Source of the DNA: Streptomyces sp. V4I8
GTDB lineage: Bacteria > Actinomycetota > Actinomycetes > Streptomycetales > Streptomycetaceae
NCBI RefSeq assembly: GCF_041261225.1
Contig: NZ_JBGCCN010000004.1
Span: 186,001-250,000, forward strand
Length of the DNA: 64,000 nucleotides
Direction of reading: 5' to 3'
Of the stretch, positions 7,767-16,910 are shown one piece after another. The notes under the pieces were generated by a model. That model did no database searches, was not told where the DNA came from, and worked only from the letters and a program-made list of their open reading frames with translations. Within the stretch, counting starts at the first letter, position 1, and every line of letters starts with the position of its first letter. The position numbers were made by a program, and so were the translations under genes.

Positions 7767-8818
7767 ATGCCCCACAGGTGCCGGATATTCGTCGCGGTGA
7801 TCGAGTAGCGCCAGCCGGTCTGTTTCTCGAAGTCGGTCAGCTTCTTGTGCTGCCGCCGTGAGGGTCTGACCCGGCGGACGATCAGCCGCATCCCCTCGGG
7901 CCAGCCCTCGCGGGTGTTCACCCCGGTCAACTCGGCGACCTGGTAGCCCTCCTGGACGCTGCCGTCCTGGTGCAGGGAGGTCTCCCATGCGCTTTCGGGG
8001 AGTTTCGCGATCGCCGCCTCGTCCTCGGGCGTGATCTTCCAGCCGACGGTGTAACGGACCGTGCGCCGCTTCGTGTTCAGTGACTCCAGGTGCTCCAGCA
8101 GGCCGTGCGTGGCCCCGGCGCCGTCGACGCGGATGAGGAGCTTGGCCTGCGAGGAGCCGGGGACCTGCTCCAGACAGGCCGCCAGCACGCGCAGGTGGTC
8201 CTCGACGGTGTTCGCCCCGGCATTCCCGCAGCGCAGCTCCATTGCCAGGCTCTCACCGGTGTTCGCGCACCAGCCGGCCAGCGGGTGGAAGCCGAACGTG
8301 CCCTTGAACGTCGCCGCTGCCCCTTCCTTCTTCGAAGCGGCAGTGATGACCGTGGCGTCCAGGTCCACGACGATCCAGCCCTTCAAGTGCCGTCCGGCAA
8401 CGGTGAGATAGGGGAAGCCGCCCGGCCGCAGATGCAGCAGGCCCCACACCTGGCGGCGCACCCGCCGCCGCACCTTCGCGATCTTTCGCAGCGTGTGTTC
8501 GTCGAGGCCGGCCAGCACCCGGCGCATCGTCGAGTCCGACACAGCCGGGCCGAAGAGCTGCTGGTGGTGCAGGTGGAGCTGCTCGGCCTCCAGCAGACTC
8601 CGTGCTCCGAGCACGATCGCCACAGCCAGCTGGACCAGCACCCCGCTCCGCTCCCGCCACCCGGCCGCCGTACTCGACGGCAGCACCCGGGCCAGTCCAC
8701 CCGTCAGCCCCAGGCGGTCGGCCAGTTTCCGCAGCAGCACCGCCCCCGCGTGCCCTACCAGCTTCTTCCCGTCAGCAGCCACGGACAGCCGACGGTCCCA
8801 CCCTGTACTCTCGACCAC
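7766..8818 (-). pseudogene. IS1380-family transposase, N-terminal part
   Basis: GTG 8818 starts a 351-residue portion (MVESTGW... to NIRHLWGI) of an IS1380 transposase; the native sequence stops at the insertion, after which the frame runs 11 residues into the IS. It contains VVDLDATVI and KGTFGFHPLAGW, the conserved DDE region of this family, and LIRVDGAGATHGLLE. With the C-terminal part at 5881-6255 the ancestral protein was about 475 residues. The truncated product lacks the terminal catalytic region. Confidence 0.85.
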
Positions 8819-8918
8819 CAGAAAGGTGCCTTGCTCTCTGCAGCGGATACGACGTAGACACTCGCATCCTCGCAGGTCAACGGCACCTTTCTGCTGTCAG
8901 GCTGTCAGGCTGTCAGCT
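8819..8918 (-). promoter_or_regulatory. Inverted repeat and triple short repeat before the IS1380 transposase start
   Basis: A perfect 12-bp inverted repeat (CAGAAAGGTGCC at 8819-8830, GGCACCTTTCTG at 8882-8893) lies directly upstream of the GTG start, with the octamer GCTGTCAG repeated three times just beyond (about 8894-8918). It could fold in the mRNA leader or be an element end. Function inferred only. Confidence 0.4.
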
Positions 8919-9052
8919 CAACCAATTCCGCTGAATAGCCAGGGTTAACCATGTCACTGTTGTGCCCCAGTTTGTGTGCTTCTATTACCAATTCTGGTGA
9001 AGTCCGGTTAGCTGACAGTGATCGCACGCGGAACGAAATGGAAGGGGCGATC

Positions 9053-9748
9053 ATGGGGCGCATACACAGACGGGGAGCCGTCTTACTCGGCATCACAGGG
9101 CTCCTCGCACCGCTCACCATCTCGCTCAGTGCCGGGCACGCCCAGGCCGCGAGTTGTACGGCGCAGACCGGCCCGTATCAGAAGCAGGTGGAGAAGTTCC
9201 TCGGCCTACCGGTCGACGGCAGGCAGTCCACCACCGACTGCAGGGCCATCCAGGCCTTCCAGACCAAGCACGGCATCACGCCGAACGCCGGCTACGCGGG
9301 GCCCGTCACCTGGGGCGTGATGGACCTGATGAACAAGCAGAAGGCTGTCGGCAACAACCCCAATAGTGCCGGCAAGTGCCCGACGAACAAGGGCCGTATC
9401 GCCTGCGTCAACCTCACGCTCCAGCTGAGCTGGATCCAGGACGGCACGAAGCTCGTGTACGGCCCGGTCCCGGTCCGCACCGGCCGGGACGGCTACGAGA
9501 CGCGCACCGGCCTGAAGAAGATCTACTGGCGCAACATCGACCACGTGTCGACCATCTATGACGTGCCCATGCCCTACGCCCAGTTCTTCGACGGCGGCCA
9601 GGCCTTCCACTCCGTCGGCATCAGCATGTGGAATCCGCCCGGCTCGCACGGTTGCGTCAACATGACCAAGGCGGACGCGAAGAAGTACTGGTCGCTGCTG
9701 AGGAACGGCGACGACGTCCACGTGTACGGGCGCAAGCCGGGCACCTGA
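9053..9748 (+). CDS. Secreted L,D-transpeptidase with peptidoglycan-binding domain
   Basis: 231 residues from ATG 9053, 6 nt after an AAGGGG site. Signal peptide to about residue 32 (AGHAQA). Residues 40-95 are a peptidoglycan-binding type 1 domain (VEKFLGLPVDGRQSTTDCRAIQAFQTKHG). The YkuD catalytic domain ends in FHSVGISMWNPPGSHGCVNMT, with the essential Cys in SHGCVNM and the upstream His. These enzymes make 3-3 cross-links in peptidoglycan or attach proteins to it. Its TTA codon (9083) lies in the signal-peptide region. A papain-like protease gene follows 157 bp downstream. Confidence 0.93.
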   Translation: MGRIHRRGAVLLGITGLLAPLTISLSAGHAQAASCTAQTGPYQKQVEKFLGLPVDGRQSTTDCRAIQAFQTKHGITPNAGYAGPVTWGVMDLMNKQKAVGNNPNSAGKCPTNKGRIACVNLTLQLSWIQDGTKLVYGPVPVRTGRDGYETRTGLKKIYWRNIDHVSTIYDVPMPYAQFFDGGQAFHSVGISMWNPPGSHGCVNMTKADAKKYWSLLRNGDDVHVYGRKPGT

Positions 9749-9905
9749 GTCGGTCAAGTCGCTCGGAGCCCGCCTTGGGCTGATCACGCATTCGCCCCAG
9801 TGCCGTTTGCGGAGCATCAGCACGGCTTTTATACCGAGGAGGGAGGGACTTCAAGGTCTTCGGAGTGCTTCCCTCCGTGACTCGCCGTCGAAGGGAAGGT
9901 CGCTG

Positions 9906-10784
9906 ATGAACGCTTCGCTCAATGGACCCGTTGGTGGGATGGGCTGGTTACCCGATCGTCCCGACATCCGCGACTACACGAAGGCGGCCCCCCAGGTCGA
10001 CGCTTTTCTCGGCGCATCGGGTCTGATCTCGCGAGCTCCCGTTGCGCCGCCACCACTCGTGGACTTACGGTCCAAATGTTCTCCCATCGTGGATCAGGGC
10101 GAACTGGGCTCATGTACGGCCAACGCTGCTACCGGGGTTCTTGAGTACTTCCAGATTCAGTCGTCCGGATCCTTCACACCGGCCTCCCGTCGCTTCATCT
10201 ACAAAGCGACCCGCAACTTCCTTGGAGTTCAAGGCGACACGGGAGCGTATCTTCGCTCCACGATGGGAGCCTTGGCCCTCTTCGGGGTACCGCCGGAGAG
10301 GTTCTGGGCTTACGACGTCGAACTCTTCGACGATGAGCCGCCCGCGTTCTGCTACGCCTTTGCGAGCAACTACCAGGCGCTGATGTACTACCGTCTGGAC
10401 CCGCCAGGCATCAGCCTCAACGAACTGCTCACGGACATCAAGGCCAGCCTCGCAGCTGGGCTGCCCGCCATGTTCGGATTCCCGGTCTACAGCAGCATCG
10501 AGCAAGCTACGGAAGGCAACATCCCCTTCCCTTCGTCACGCGAATCCGTTCTGGGTGGCCACGCGGTCGTCGCAGTCGGTTACGACGACAACCGTGCCAT
10601 CATGAATCCGCTGGACAACGGAACCACCAAAGGTGCGCTCATCATCCGCAACTCTTGGGGCGTGTCGTGGGGGGACAACGGATATGGCTATTTGCCGTAC
10701 GACTACGTCACCGAGGGGCTCGCAGACGACTTTTGGGTGCTTGTCAACGCCGAGAATTTGGCAGTGGCGCCCTTCGATGAGTAG
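9906..10784 (+). CDS. Papain-like (C1 family) cysteine protease
   Basis: 292 residues from ATG 9906. Catalytic Cys70 is in IVDQGELGSCTANA, the His in GGHAVVAVGYD and the Asn in IIRNSWGVSWGDNGYGYLP: the complete C1 triad plus oxyanion Gln. No N-terminal signal peptide or long propeptide is visible, so it is either cytoplasmic or exported by another route; the short N-terminus (GWLPDRPDIRDY) resembles that of other bacterial C1-like proteins. TTA codon at 10065. Substrate unknown. Confidence 0.9.
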   Translation: MNASLNGPVGGMGWLPDRPDIRDYTKAAPQVDAFLGASGLISRAPVAPPPLVDLRSKCSPIVDQGELGSCTANAATGVLEYFQIQSSGSFTPASRRFIYKATRNFLGVQGDTGAYLRSTMGALALFGVPPERFWAYDVELFDDEPPAFCYAFASNYQALMYYRLDPPGISLNELLTDIKASLAAGLPAMFGFPVYSSIEQATEGNIPFPSSRESVLGGHAVVAVGYDDNRAIMNPLDNGTTKGALIIRNSWGVSWGDNGYGYLPYDYVTEGLADDFWVLVNAENLAVAPFDE

Positions 10785-11038
10785 CGGTCCGTCTGTACGG
10801 GTTCTTCTCCGGTCTTGAGTCGCTACGGTCGCTGATCGTCACCATGCATTGCTGGGTGTGCAGCGTTACCCATGCACCACTGGAATTCGGGTGATCACGT
10901 AACGAACTCTGCGGTGGCTGTGTCAGAGGAGTAACAGCAGCCAGCCACCCAGAAGGTGCACCGATATGACGCAGCAGCTGAACATGGCGGAGATCGCCGT
11001 GTGACGGGCCGGCCCCAGCTATCGGGGGGTTCGCGATC

Positions 11039-11446
11039 ATGAGCGGAGCCGACGAAGACGTCACGCCCGGTAAGACGACCATCGCCGACGTGATAGTGGT
11101 CAAAGTCGCCGGCATGGCGGCCCGTGAGATCCCCGGAGTCCATGACACTGGCGGTGGCCTCTCCCGCGCGCTCGACGCGGTCCGTGATCGAGCTCCGGGC
11201 GGGCGACGCCACCTGGGACGCGGCGTGAAGGCGGAGGTCGGCGAGCGGCAGACGGCCATCAGCATCGACCTGGTCGTGGAGCAAGGAGCCGTGGTCCCGG
11301 AAGTCGTCTGGCACGTACGGGAGAACGTGATCTCCTCCGTGGAACGGATCACGGGCCTTGAGGTTGTCGAGGTGAACGTGGCCGTCAACGACGTACATCT
11401 CCCGGACGATGAGTCGTTCATCTCCGAGGCACTGCGTGTGGCGTGA
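11039..11446 (+). CDS. Asp23/Gls24 family envelope stress response protein
   Basis: 135 residues, GGGGGG upstream of ATG 11039. Typical Asp23/Gls24 sequence: TTIADVIVVKVAGMAAREIPGVHDTGGG... GVKAEVGERQTAISIDLVVEQGAVVPEVVWHVRENVISSVERITGLEVVEVNVAVNDV. Cytoplasmic or membrane-associated protein linked to envelope stress in Gram-positives. It is the second Asp23-type locus in the window (the first is next to the sigma factor at the left edge). Just upstream (10966) is a 12-codon ORF of unknown meaning. Confidence 0.92.
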   Translation: MSGADEDVTPGKTTIADVIVVKVAGMAAREIPGVHDTGGGLSRALDAVRDRAPGGRRHLGRGVKAEVGERQTAISIDLVVEQGAVVPEVVWHVRENVISSVERITGLEVVEVNVAVNDVHLPDDESFISEALRVA

Positions 11447-11502
11447 GTCCGGCACACCGACAAGCCCCGCTCAGGGGATCGGGATGAGCGCGATGGGAGC
11501 GG

Positions 11503-11757
11503 ATGCACATGACAAACCGTGACGGTGTCCCCGAAGAGGACCTGGAGTTCGGCGGTCCGGCACATGACCACAGCCACAAGGTCGGCACGCCTATATATGA
11601 CGAGCTGTACGCGGAATACCGTGGTGCCTTCAGAGCGCTGCCGGGCGATCGATTCGGCGAAGAGGAGCTGAAGTTCCGGTCGTTTGACCGTCTTGAGCTT
11701 CCCAAGGCCCGCACGTTCGATGACCGCGGGGACGCTTCGGAGTCACGCGCGGCGTAG
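11503..11757 (+). CDS. Small acidic hypothetical protein
   Basis: 84 residues from ATG 11503 (or ATG 11509), 56 bp after the Asp23 gene and probably co-transcribed. Acidic and hydrophilic, with an HDHSHKVGTPIYDELYAEYRGAF segment; no membrane helix, no catalytic motif. I do not recognise a family. Association with Asp23 suggests an envelope-stress role, but that is inference only. Confidence 0.55.
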   Translation: MHMTNRDGVPEEDLEFGGPAHDHSHKVGTPIYDELYAEYRGAFRALPGDRFGEEELKFRSFDRLELPKARTFDDRGDASESRAA

Positions 11758-11793
11758 GGCAGAAGTTGGGTGTGCCGGCCACCGCGGCCACCC

Positions 11794-12693
11794 TCACGAA
11801 TCGGTTGGGATCTGCCGCGCTTGGGCCTTCTCGTCTGCGGCGCCACCGGCGCCGACCAGCCCGGCGCGGTTTTCGCGGCCGGCGGCCAGTTGGGGCTCGA
11901 AACGGCGCATCTCGCGTCGTGCCCCGGTTCCGATGAGGCCGGGCAGGTAGCCACGTATGCCTTGCAGCCCGCGGAGCCAGCGTTGGGCGTAGATGTGGGC
12001 AGAGCGGTGCTCGATGCCCCTGACGAGCCGCTCCACGGCCGGGCCCAAAGGATAGGTGCGGTTGGCCGGCCAGGGCAGCCGCCGACGCAGTTCACGCAGG
12101 ACGTCGTCCTCGTCCGCGCCGCGCACCATGTCGGTGTCGGTCCAGCTCAAATACGCCACCCCCACCTCGACGCCCTGATGGCCGACCTCCCCGCGCAGAC
12201 AGTGAGCGAACGCCTCCACCCCCGATTTCGACGCGCAGTAGGCCGTCATCATGGGGGCCGGGGTGATGGCGGCCAGTGAGGCGATCTGCAGCAGATAGCC
12301 GCGGCTGTCCAGCAGCGCGGGCAGGAAGGCACGAGCAGTGTTGACACTGCCCAGCAGATTGACCTGAAGGACCCGGTCGAAGGAACGGACGTCGCAGTCC
12401 AGGAACGGGCCACCCTGTGCCACACCGGCATTGGCGACCACGGCATCCACCGTCCCGAAGCGCTCCACGACCTCTCGCGCGACCCGCCCCAGGGCCTCGG
12501 CATCGGTGACATCGGCATGCCAGTACGCACACTCGGTGGCCAGCTCGTCCGACACTCGCCGCAGCTCCTCCGGCTCCAGACCGATCAACGCGATCCGCGC
12601 CCCTCGCGCCGCGAGCCGGCACGCCAGTTGTCGGCCGACACCCCGCGCGGCACCCGTCACCGCCACGACCTGCCCCTGAAGACTCCTACGCAT
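11794..12693 (-). CDS. Short-chain dehydrogenase/reductase
   Basis: 299 residues from ATG 12693 (good GGGAGAGGG upstream). Classical SDR: NAD(P)-binding TGAARGVG at residues 13-20, NAG in VVANAGVAQ, active-site Ser in LQIASLAA and Tyr/Lys in YCASKSG. The C-terminal extension is amphipathic. It is the last gene of a hydrolase/monooxygenase operon (2 bp after the hydrolase stop). By analogy with the mycobacterial mymA operon (monooxygenase, LipR-type esterase, SDR) it may oxidise or reduce an alcohol or ketone in a lipid-modifying pathway; substrate unknown. Confidence 0.9.
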   Translation of the reverse strand: MRRSLQGQVVAVTGAARGVGRQLACRLAARGARIALIGLEPEELRRVSDELATECAYWHADVTDAEALGRVAREVVERFGTVDAVVANAGVAQGGPFLDCDVRSFDRVLQVNLLGSVNTARAFLPALLDSRGYLLQIASLAAITPAPMMTAYCASKSGVEAFAHCLRGEVGHQGVEVGVAYLSWTDTDMVRGADEDDVLRELRRRLPWPANRTYPLGPAVERLVRGIEHRSAHIYAQRWLRGLQGIRGYLPGLIGTGARREMRRFEPQLAAGRENRAGLVGAGGAADEKAQARQIPTDS

Positions 12694-12695
12694 CC

Positions 12696-13661
12696 TCACC
12701 CTCTCCCATCCTTGAACGTGGACCGCTGGTTGACAGGCTCGGTCGCGGGCGCTGTGAGGTGATCGTGGACGAGCGAGCGCACCGCGCCCGCCACCGTCTG
12801 CGGTGCCTCCAACGGCGTCATGTGACCGAGTCCTGGGAGCTCGGTGAGTCCCACACACCGCGGCAGGGCGGCAGCCATCCGGCGGGCGTGTTCGGGCGGG
12901 GTGAGCCGATCGGCCGTGCCCACGAGTACCGCGGTCGGCATGCTCAGCCGCGTCACCTGCGGCGTCAGATCCAGATCGGCCAGGACGCGGGCCCAGCCGG
13001 CCCGCACGGCGGTCGGGCAGGCGTGTACGACGTGGGCGCACGCCTCCACCATCTCCCGCGTGGCGCCGGGGCTCATGGTCACGTACTTGAGTATCTGTTT
13101 CGACAAGGGGGTGACCGGGCCGAGCGGGGCGCGGGTTCCGAGCAGGGCTCGGTGCACCCGTGTCCGTAGACGCGGTGAGCGCAGCGGCACCACTCGGGAG
13201 TCCGACAACAGGCGTGAACTGGCGGTGCTGCAGAGCAGCACGGCTGCTGCCCGTTTGCGCACGGCTTCCCGGTCGGCGGCCGCCAGCACGGACATGCCGC
13301 CCATGGAATGTCCGGCGACTACCGCGCGCTCTCCGTCCTGGAGTGCCGTTTCGAGTACGGCCTGGAGGTCATCGGCGAGCACCCTCGTGCTGTAGCCGCC
13401 GGGTATCGGGGCGAGGGGACTGCTGCCGTGGCCCCGCTGGTCGTACAGCACGACGCGATGGTCGACGGCCAATGCGCGGGTGACCGGTGCCCAGAAACCG
13501 ATCCGGCAGGTCCAGCCATGCGCCAGGACGACGGTGGGTGCTTGCTCACTCCCGTGCACCTCGACTTGGATGCGGGCGCCGTCGGCCGAGACGGCAGTCA
13601 GCTTCTGTGCGGGCGTGGGCGGGGTGTACCGGCTGGAGCGCATGTGTGTCAGCCAGCTCAT
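12696..13661 (-). CDS. Alpha/beta hydrolase
   Basis: 321 residues, ATG 13661 overlapping the monooxygenase stop (ATGA). Alpha/beta-hydrolase fold: oxyanion motif VLAHGWTC, nucleophile elbow GHSMGG (Ser119), acid in LVGTADRLTPPEH and His in LPGLGHMTPLE. It could hydrolyse the ester product of the coupled Baeyer-Villiger monooxygenase, a common pairing for ketone breakdown or lipid remodelling. Tight operon with the genes on either side. Confidence 0.92.
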   Translation of the reverse strand: MSWLTHMRSSRYTPPTPAQKLTAVSADGARIQVEVHGSEQAPTVVLAHGWTCRIGFWAPVTRALAVDHRVVLYDQRGHGSSPLAPIPGGYSTRVLADDLQAVLETALQDGERAVVAGHSMGGMSVLAAADREAVRKRAAAVLLCSTASSRLLSDSRVVPLRSPRLRTRVHRALLGTRAPLGPVTPLSKQILKYVTMSPGATREMVEACAHVVHACPTAVRAGWARVLADLDLTPQVTRLSMPTAVLVGTADRLTPPEHARRMAAALPRCVGLTELPGLGHMTPLEAPQTVAGAVRSLVHDHLTAPATEPVNQRSTFKDGRG

Positions 13662-15208
13662 GCGACAGCTTCTTCCGCCGCCTCGGCACCGGCCGCCGCG
13701 GACCGCGCCCGACCGCGCCCCGCACCGTCCCAGCCCGGTGGGCGCAGCACGGCATACTCTGTGAGGTCCACTTTTCGGGTGGCCTTCCTGAACTCATTGG
13801 TCGTCCCCGGCCAGACCGTCGTGTTGCGGCCGTTGGCGTCCAGATACCAGCTGTCGCACCCGGTGCTCCAGACCGTGGTGCCCATCCGCTCCTGGAGGCG
13901 GTCGTGCCAGGCCCGCACGGCGGCGGGACGGGCATCCAGTGCCGCTTTGCAGTCCAGGGCGTCGAGCTGCCGGAGGAAGTCGGCCACATAGTTCAGCTGT
14001 GCCTCGATCATGAGGATCATTGAGCTGTTCCCGAGGCCGGTGTTGGGGCCGATGATGGTCAGGAAGTTGGGAAAGCCGGCGGGACTGGCTCCGCGCAGGG
14101 CTTCCATACCGGCTTTCCATTCCTCCGCGAGGGTGGTGCCGGCCGCGCCTGTGACACGCTGGGCCATGGGCATGTCGGTGACGTGGAAGCCGGTGCCGAA
14201 GATGATCGCGTCGGCGTCCGCTTCGGTGCCGTCGGCGGCGATCAGTGTCGAGCCCCGCACCTCTCGCAGCCCGGTGGCGACCACGTCCACATTGGGCTGA
14301 GCCAACGCCGGGTAGTAGTCGTTGGACAGCAGGATGCGCTTGCACCCGATGCGATAGTCAGGAGTCAAGGCCGCCCGCAGGGCCGGGTCCTTGACAGCCT
14401 TGCGCATGTGGGACGTGGCCAGCCCCTCAATCAGCCGCAGCCGCTCCGGCCGCTTCGTGAAGGCGCTGACCTGCAGTTCGCGGATCCCCCACAACAGTCG
14501 GCGGCGTAAGACCCGGGAGAGGGGCACGCGTCTGTGCAGCCAGCGTTCGAAGGACGTGATCTTCCGGTCCATGCGGGGCATCACCCAGGGCGGGGTGCGC
14601 TGGAACAGGGTCAGCTGCCGCACGAGCGGCTGGATCCGGGGGACGATCTGGATCGCCGAGGCACCGGTGCCGATCATGGCGACGCGCTTGCCGCGCAGGT
14701 CGTAGTCGTGGTCCCAGCGCGCGGAGTGAAAGACCTTGCCGGGAAAGCCGTCCAGGCCGGGTATGTCGGGGATCTTGGGGGCGGACAGGGGGCCGGTCGC
14801 CGCTATCACGACATCGGCGGTGAGGCAGCCGGTCGCGGTCTCGATCACCCAGTGCAGTGCGTCGCAGTCCCAGCGTGCGGCATGCACCTCTGAATTGAAG
14901 CGGATGTGCGGCCGCAGCCCGAAGGTGTCGGTGACCTTCTCCAGATAGGAGCGGATGAGTGGCTGGCCGGAGAAGTTCCGAGGCCACTCGGGGTTGGGCG
15001 CGAACGAGAACGAGTAGAGATGCGAGGGCACGTCGCAGGCGCAGCCCGGATAGCTGTTGTCCCGCCAGGTGCCGCCTATCGCGTCGGCCCGCTCCAGCAG
15101 GACGAAGTCGGTCATGCCCTCGCGGCGCAGCCGCGCCGCGACCCCGAGCCCCCCGAACCCCGTACCGATCACCGCGACCCGAACATGGCCAAGCTTGTGC
15201 TCGGTCAT
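13658..15208 (-). CDS. Flavin-dependent Baeyer-Villiger-type monooxygenase
   Basis: 516 residues from ATG 15208, preceded by AGGGGTGAGGGG. FAD motif GTGFGG near residue 15, NADP motif MIGTGASA, and between them the Baeyer-Villiger fingerprint F-x-G-x3-H-x3-W-D (FPGKVFHSARWD). Uses NADPH and O2 to oxidise ketones to esters. Similar in order and type to mycobacterial MymA/EthA. Upstream, a diiron oxygenase gene is transcribed the same way; downstream the hydrolase and SDR overlap, giving a compact oxidation-hydrolysis pathway. Confidence 0.93.
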   Translation of the reverse strand: MTEHKLGHVRVAVIGTGFGGLGVAARLRREGMTDFVLLERADAIGGTWRDNSYPGCACDVPSHLYSFSFAPNPEWPRNFSGQPLIRSYLEKVTDTFGLRPHIRFNSEVHAARWDCDALHWVIETATGCLTADVVIAATGPLSAPKIPDIPGLDGFPGKVFHSARWDHDYDLRGKRVAMIGTGASAIQIVPRIQPLVRQLTLFQRTPPWVMPRMDRKITSFERWLHRRVPLSRVLRRRLLWGIRELQVSAFTKRPERLRLIEGLATSHMRKAVKDPALRAALTPDYRIGCKRILLSNDYYPALAQPNVDVVATGLREVRGSTLIAADGTEADADAIIFGTGFHVTDMPMAQRVTGAAGTTLAEEWKAGMEALRGASPAGFPNFLTIIGPNTGLGNSSMILMIEAQLNYVADFLRQLDALDCKAALDARPAAVRAWHDRLQERMGTTVWSTGCDSWYLDANGRNTTVWPGTTNEFRKATRKVDLTEYAVLRPPGWDGAGRGRARSAAAGAEAAEEAVA

Positions 15209-15372
15209 CCCCTCACCCCTCCTTGATGAATCCACCTCGCATCACGCTCGCCGTCACTGGCGGGAAAGCGGGCGTGGGACACGACTTGTCCGATTGGCCG
15301 CCGACGTCAAACGCATCCCGAAGGCGCCCGCGTCACCCAGCGGCAGATTGCTTGCCTCGCTCGTCCAACAGG

Positions 15373-16302
15373 TCAGGAAGCCAGCAGGCCCGAGCTCCGC
15401 CACATACGCCGGCCCACACCCTTCAGGATGCCGACTTCGTCGAGGAACTCGGTGAGCCGCTTGGCGCCGGACTGCATTACCTCGCGGCGGTGGGGACTCG
15501 CCTTCACCTGCGCCAGGGCTTCGCGGCGGTCGAGACCCACGTTCGTATAGACCTGGGGGTTGATGAAGGCCTCGGACATGACCTGTGCCGCTCCGCCGCA
15601 GCCGATACGGGTCAGCTCCTTCTCCCAGCGCGGGCACGACATCATCTGGCGGCGCAATTCCTCGCGCGCATACCGCACATGCCGCGCCTCTTCCACCACA
15701 TGGATCCGGGTGACCCCGCGGACCAGCGGCTGAACCCGCTCGTCCGGGAAGGTGAGCCGCTGCATCCAGTCCAAGATCTCCTCGCCGAGCAATGTCGCCG
15801 CGAACGAACCCGGTGTCGTGGACACCGTCTTGAGCACACGTGCGAGGTTGTGGTGCACCCGACTCACTGGGTACGCGGGAGTCGCCCCTTTCTGGATCAT
15901 GCGGGCGAACATGGTGGAGTGGCGGCACTCATCGGCGATCTCGGTGAGCGCGTAGCGGACGTGCGCACTGGTGATCGGCTTGTCGTAGATGTGCCGGACG
16001 AGCAGTTGCATGAGAATGATCTCGAACCAAATACCCAGCGATGCCAGCGACGCGGCCTCGTGCCGGGCCAGCTCCATGCGCTGTTCCTCCGACATCCGTC
16101 GCCACAGTGGTGTGTCGTAGAGCGACACCAGTTCCGGCGGCCAGAACCACTTTCCTTCTTCGAACGGCGCGTCCCAGTCGAGCTCGGTATCCGGGTCGAA
16201 TGAGTTCTTCGCGGAGGAGATCAGCAGCCGTTCCGCAACCTGCTCCCGATCCTTGAGCAGGCCGAGGGAATCGCGTAAGTGAGGTTCGGTCTTGGACGTC
16301 AT
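15373..16302 (-). CDS. AurF-type diiron oxygenase
   Basis: 309 residues from ATG 16302. Helical diiron protein: metal-ligand motifs LTEIADECRHSTMF and IHVVEEARHVRYAREE (E-x3-H type), plus an earlier E in ARHEAASLASLGIWFE. This matches the PF11583 group that includes the N-oxygenase AurF, although many members act on unknown substrates. It lies 164 bp upstream of the monooxygenase operon on the same strand and has its own strong promoter at 16345-16373, so all four genes may form one transcript. Confidence 0.88.
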   Translation of the reverse strand: MTSKTEPHLRDSLGLLKDREQVAERLLISSAKNSFDPDTELDWDAPFEEGKWFWPPELVSLYDTPLWRRMSEEQRMELARHEAASLASLGIWFEIILMQLLVRHIYDKPITSAHVRYALTEIADECRHSTMFARMIQKGATPAYPVSRVHHNLARVLKTVSTTPGSFAATLLGEEILDWMQRLTFPDERVQPLVRGVTRIHVVEEARHVRYAREELRRQMMSCPRWEKELTRIGCGGAAQVMSEAFINPQVYTNVGLDRREALAQVKASPHRREVMQSGAKRLTEFLDEVGILKGVGRRMWRSSGLLAS

Positions 16303-16344
16303 CTTGAGCACACCTTGTTCATGGGTTACCGCTGGTATCGCAGT

Positions 16345-16373
16345 ATTAGAATCCCTGTCAGTAGGAGTGTCAA
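16345..16373 (-). promoter_or_regulatory. Sigma-70 type promoter of the diiron oxygenase gene
   Basis: On the minus strand TTGACA (16373-16368), a 17-bp spacer, and TCTAAT (16350-16345), close to the vegetative consensus. The predicted start of transcription is about 35 bp before ATG 16302. An imperfect repeat (TTGACA and CTGACAG) inside it could be an operator. Confidence 0.6.
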
Positions 16374-16853
16374 GCGCTGCCCAGCCGCCGTCACGTGCTG
16401 CGATGCACTTCTGGCGCTCAATTGCTCAAGCGGCGTTGGGTATTTGGGGGCAGTGAACGTCAAGTGATGTTGCGGATGAGTGCCTGCGGGCGCTGACCGC
16501 TCCCTGGCCGGGTGCAGTCAGCTCTCGCCCGCCTTGCATTGGCGCGTCATCAAGTTCGCCGGTTCCCCTCCCATACTCTGGACTTTGTACGGTCGACCGG
16601 CGACGCAGGATGAGTGAGCCATGAGCGCGATGGCGCTCTGCACACGAGGAATCCTTGAAAGGGTCGAGAATCCTTGAGAGGGCCGATACCGACATCAGCG
16701 TAAGATCGCCCGCAGCCTTCCGGGCTGAACCGCTTCGGCTTCGATCTCCGGTACGGTGGTTTCTCCGCCGTCGGCATCGACGCCGACTTCTGCGACGGCT
16801 TCTCCACCGGGCTTCTACGTCAGCGTGTACCGGTCGCGTCTCCAGCGCGGGTG
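16374..16853. other. Intergenic region
   Basis: About 480 bp between the diiron-oxygenase promoter and the metacaspase terminator. Several short open frames exist on both strands but none has a recognisable domain or ribosome site. I see nothing else in it. Confidence 0.4.
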
Positions 16854-16899
16854 ACCCCCTGTGGTGGCCACACCCGCGGTGTGGCCACCACTGTGGGGT
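16854..16899 (-). terminator. Strong hairpin terminator after the metacaspase gene
   Basis: Perfect 14-bp inverted repeat (16861-16874 with 16878-16891, core TGGCCACACC / GGTGTGGCCA) and an outer ACCCC/GGGGT pair, 12 bp past the stop codon. This is the strongest hairpin I found in the window. Confidence 0.75.
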
Positions 16900-16910
16900 G
16901 CCGGTACCGA

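Larger units (their letters stand above)
6256..7773. repeat. Target-site duplication flanking the inserted IS
   Basis: ATGCCCC occurs at 6257-6263 and again at 7767-7773, directly outside the IS ends (8 bp if one flanking G is counted). Deleting the IS and one copy restores the IS1380 transposase reading frame, which confirms these as insertion boundaries. Confidence 0.8.
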
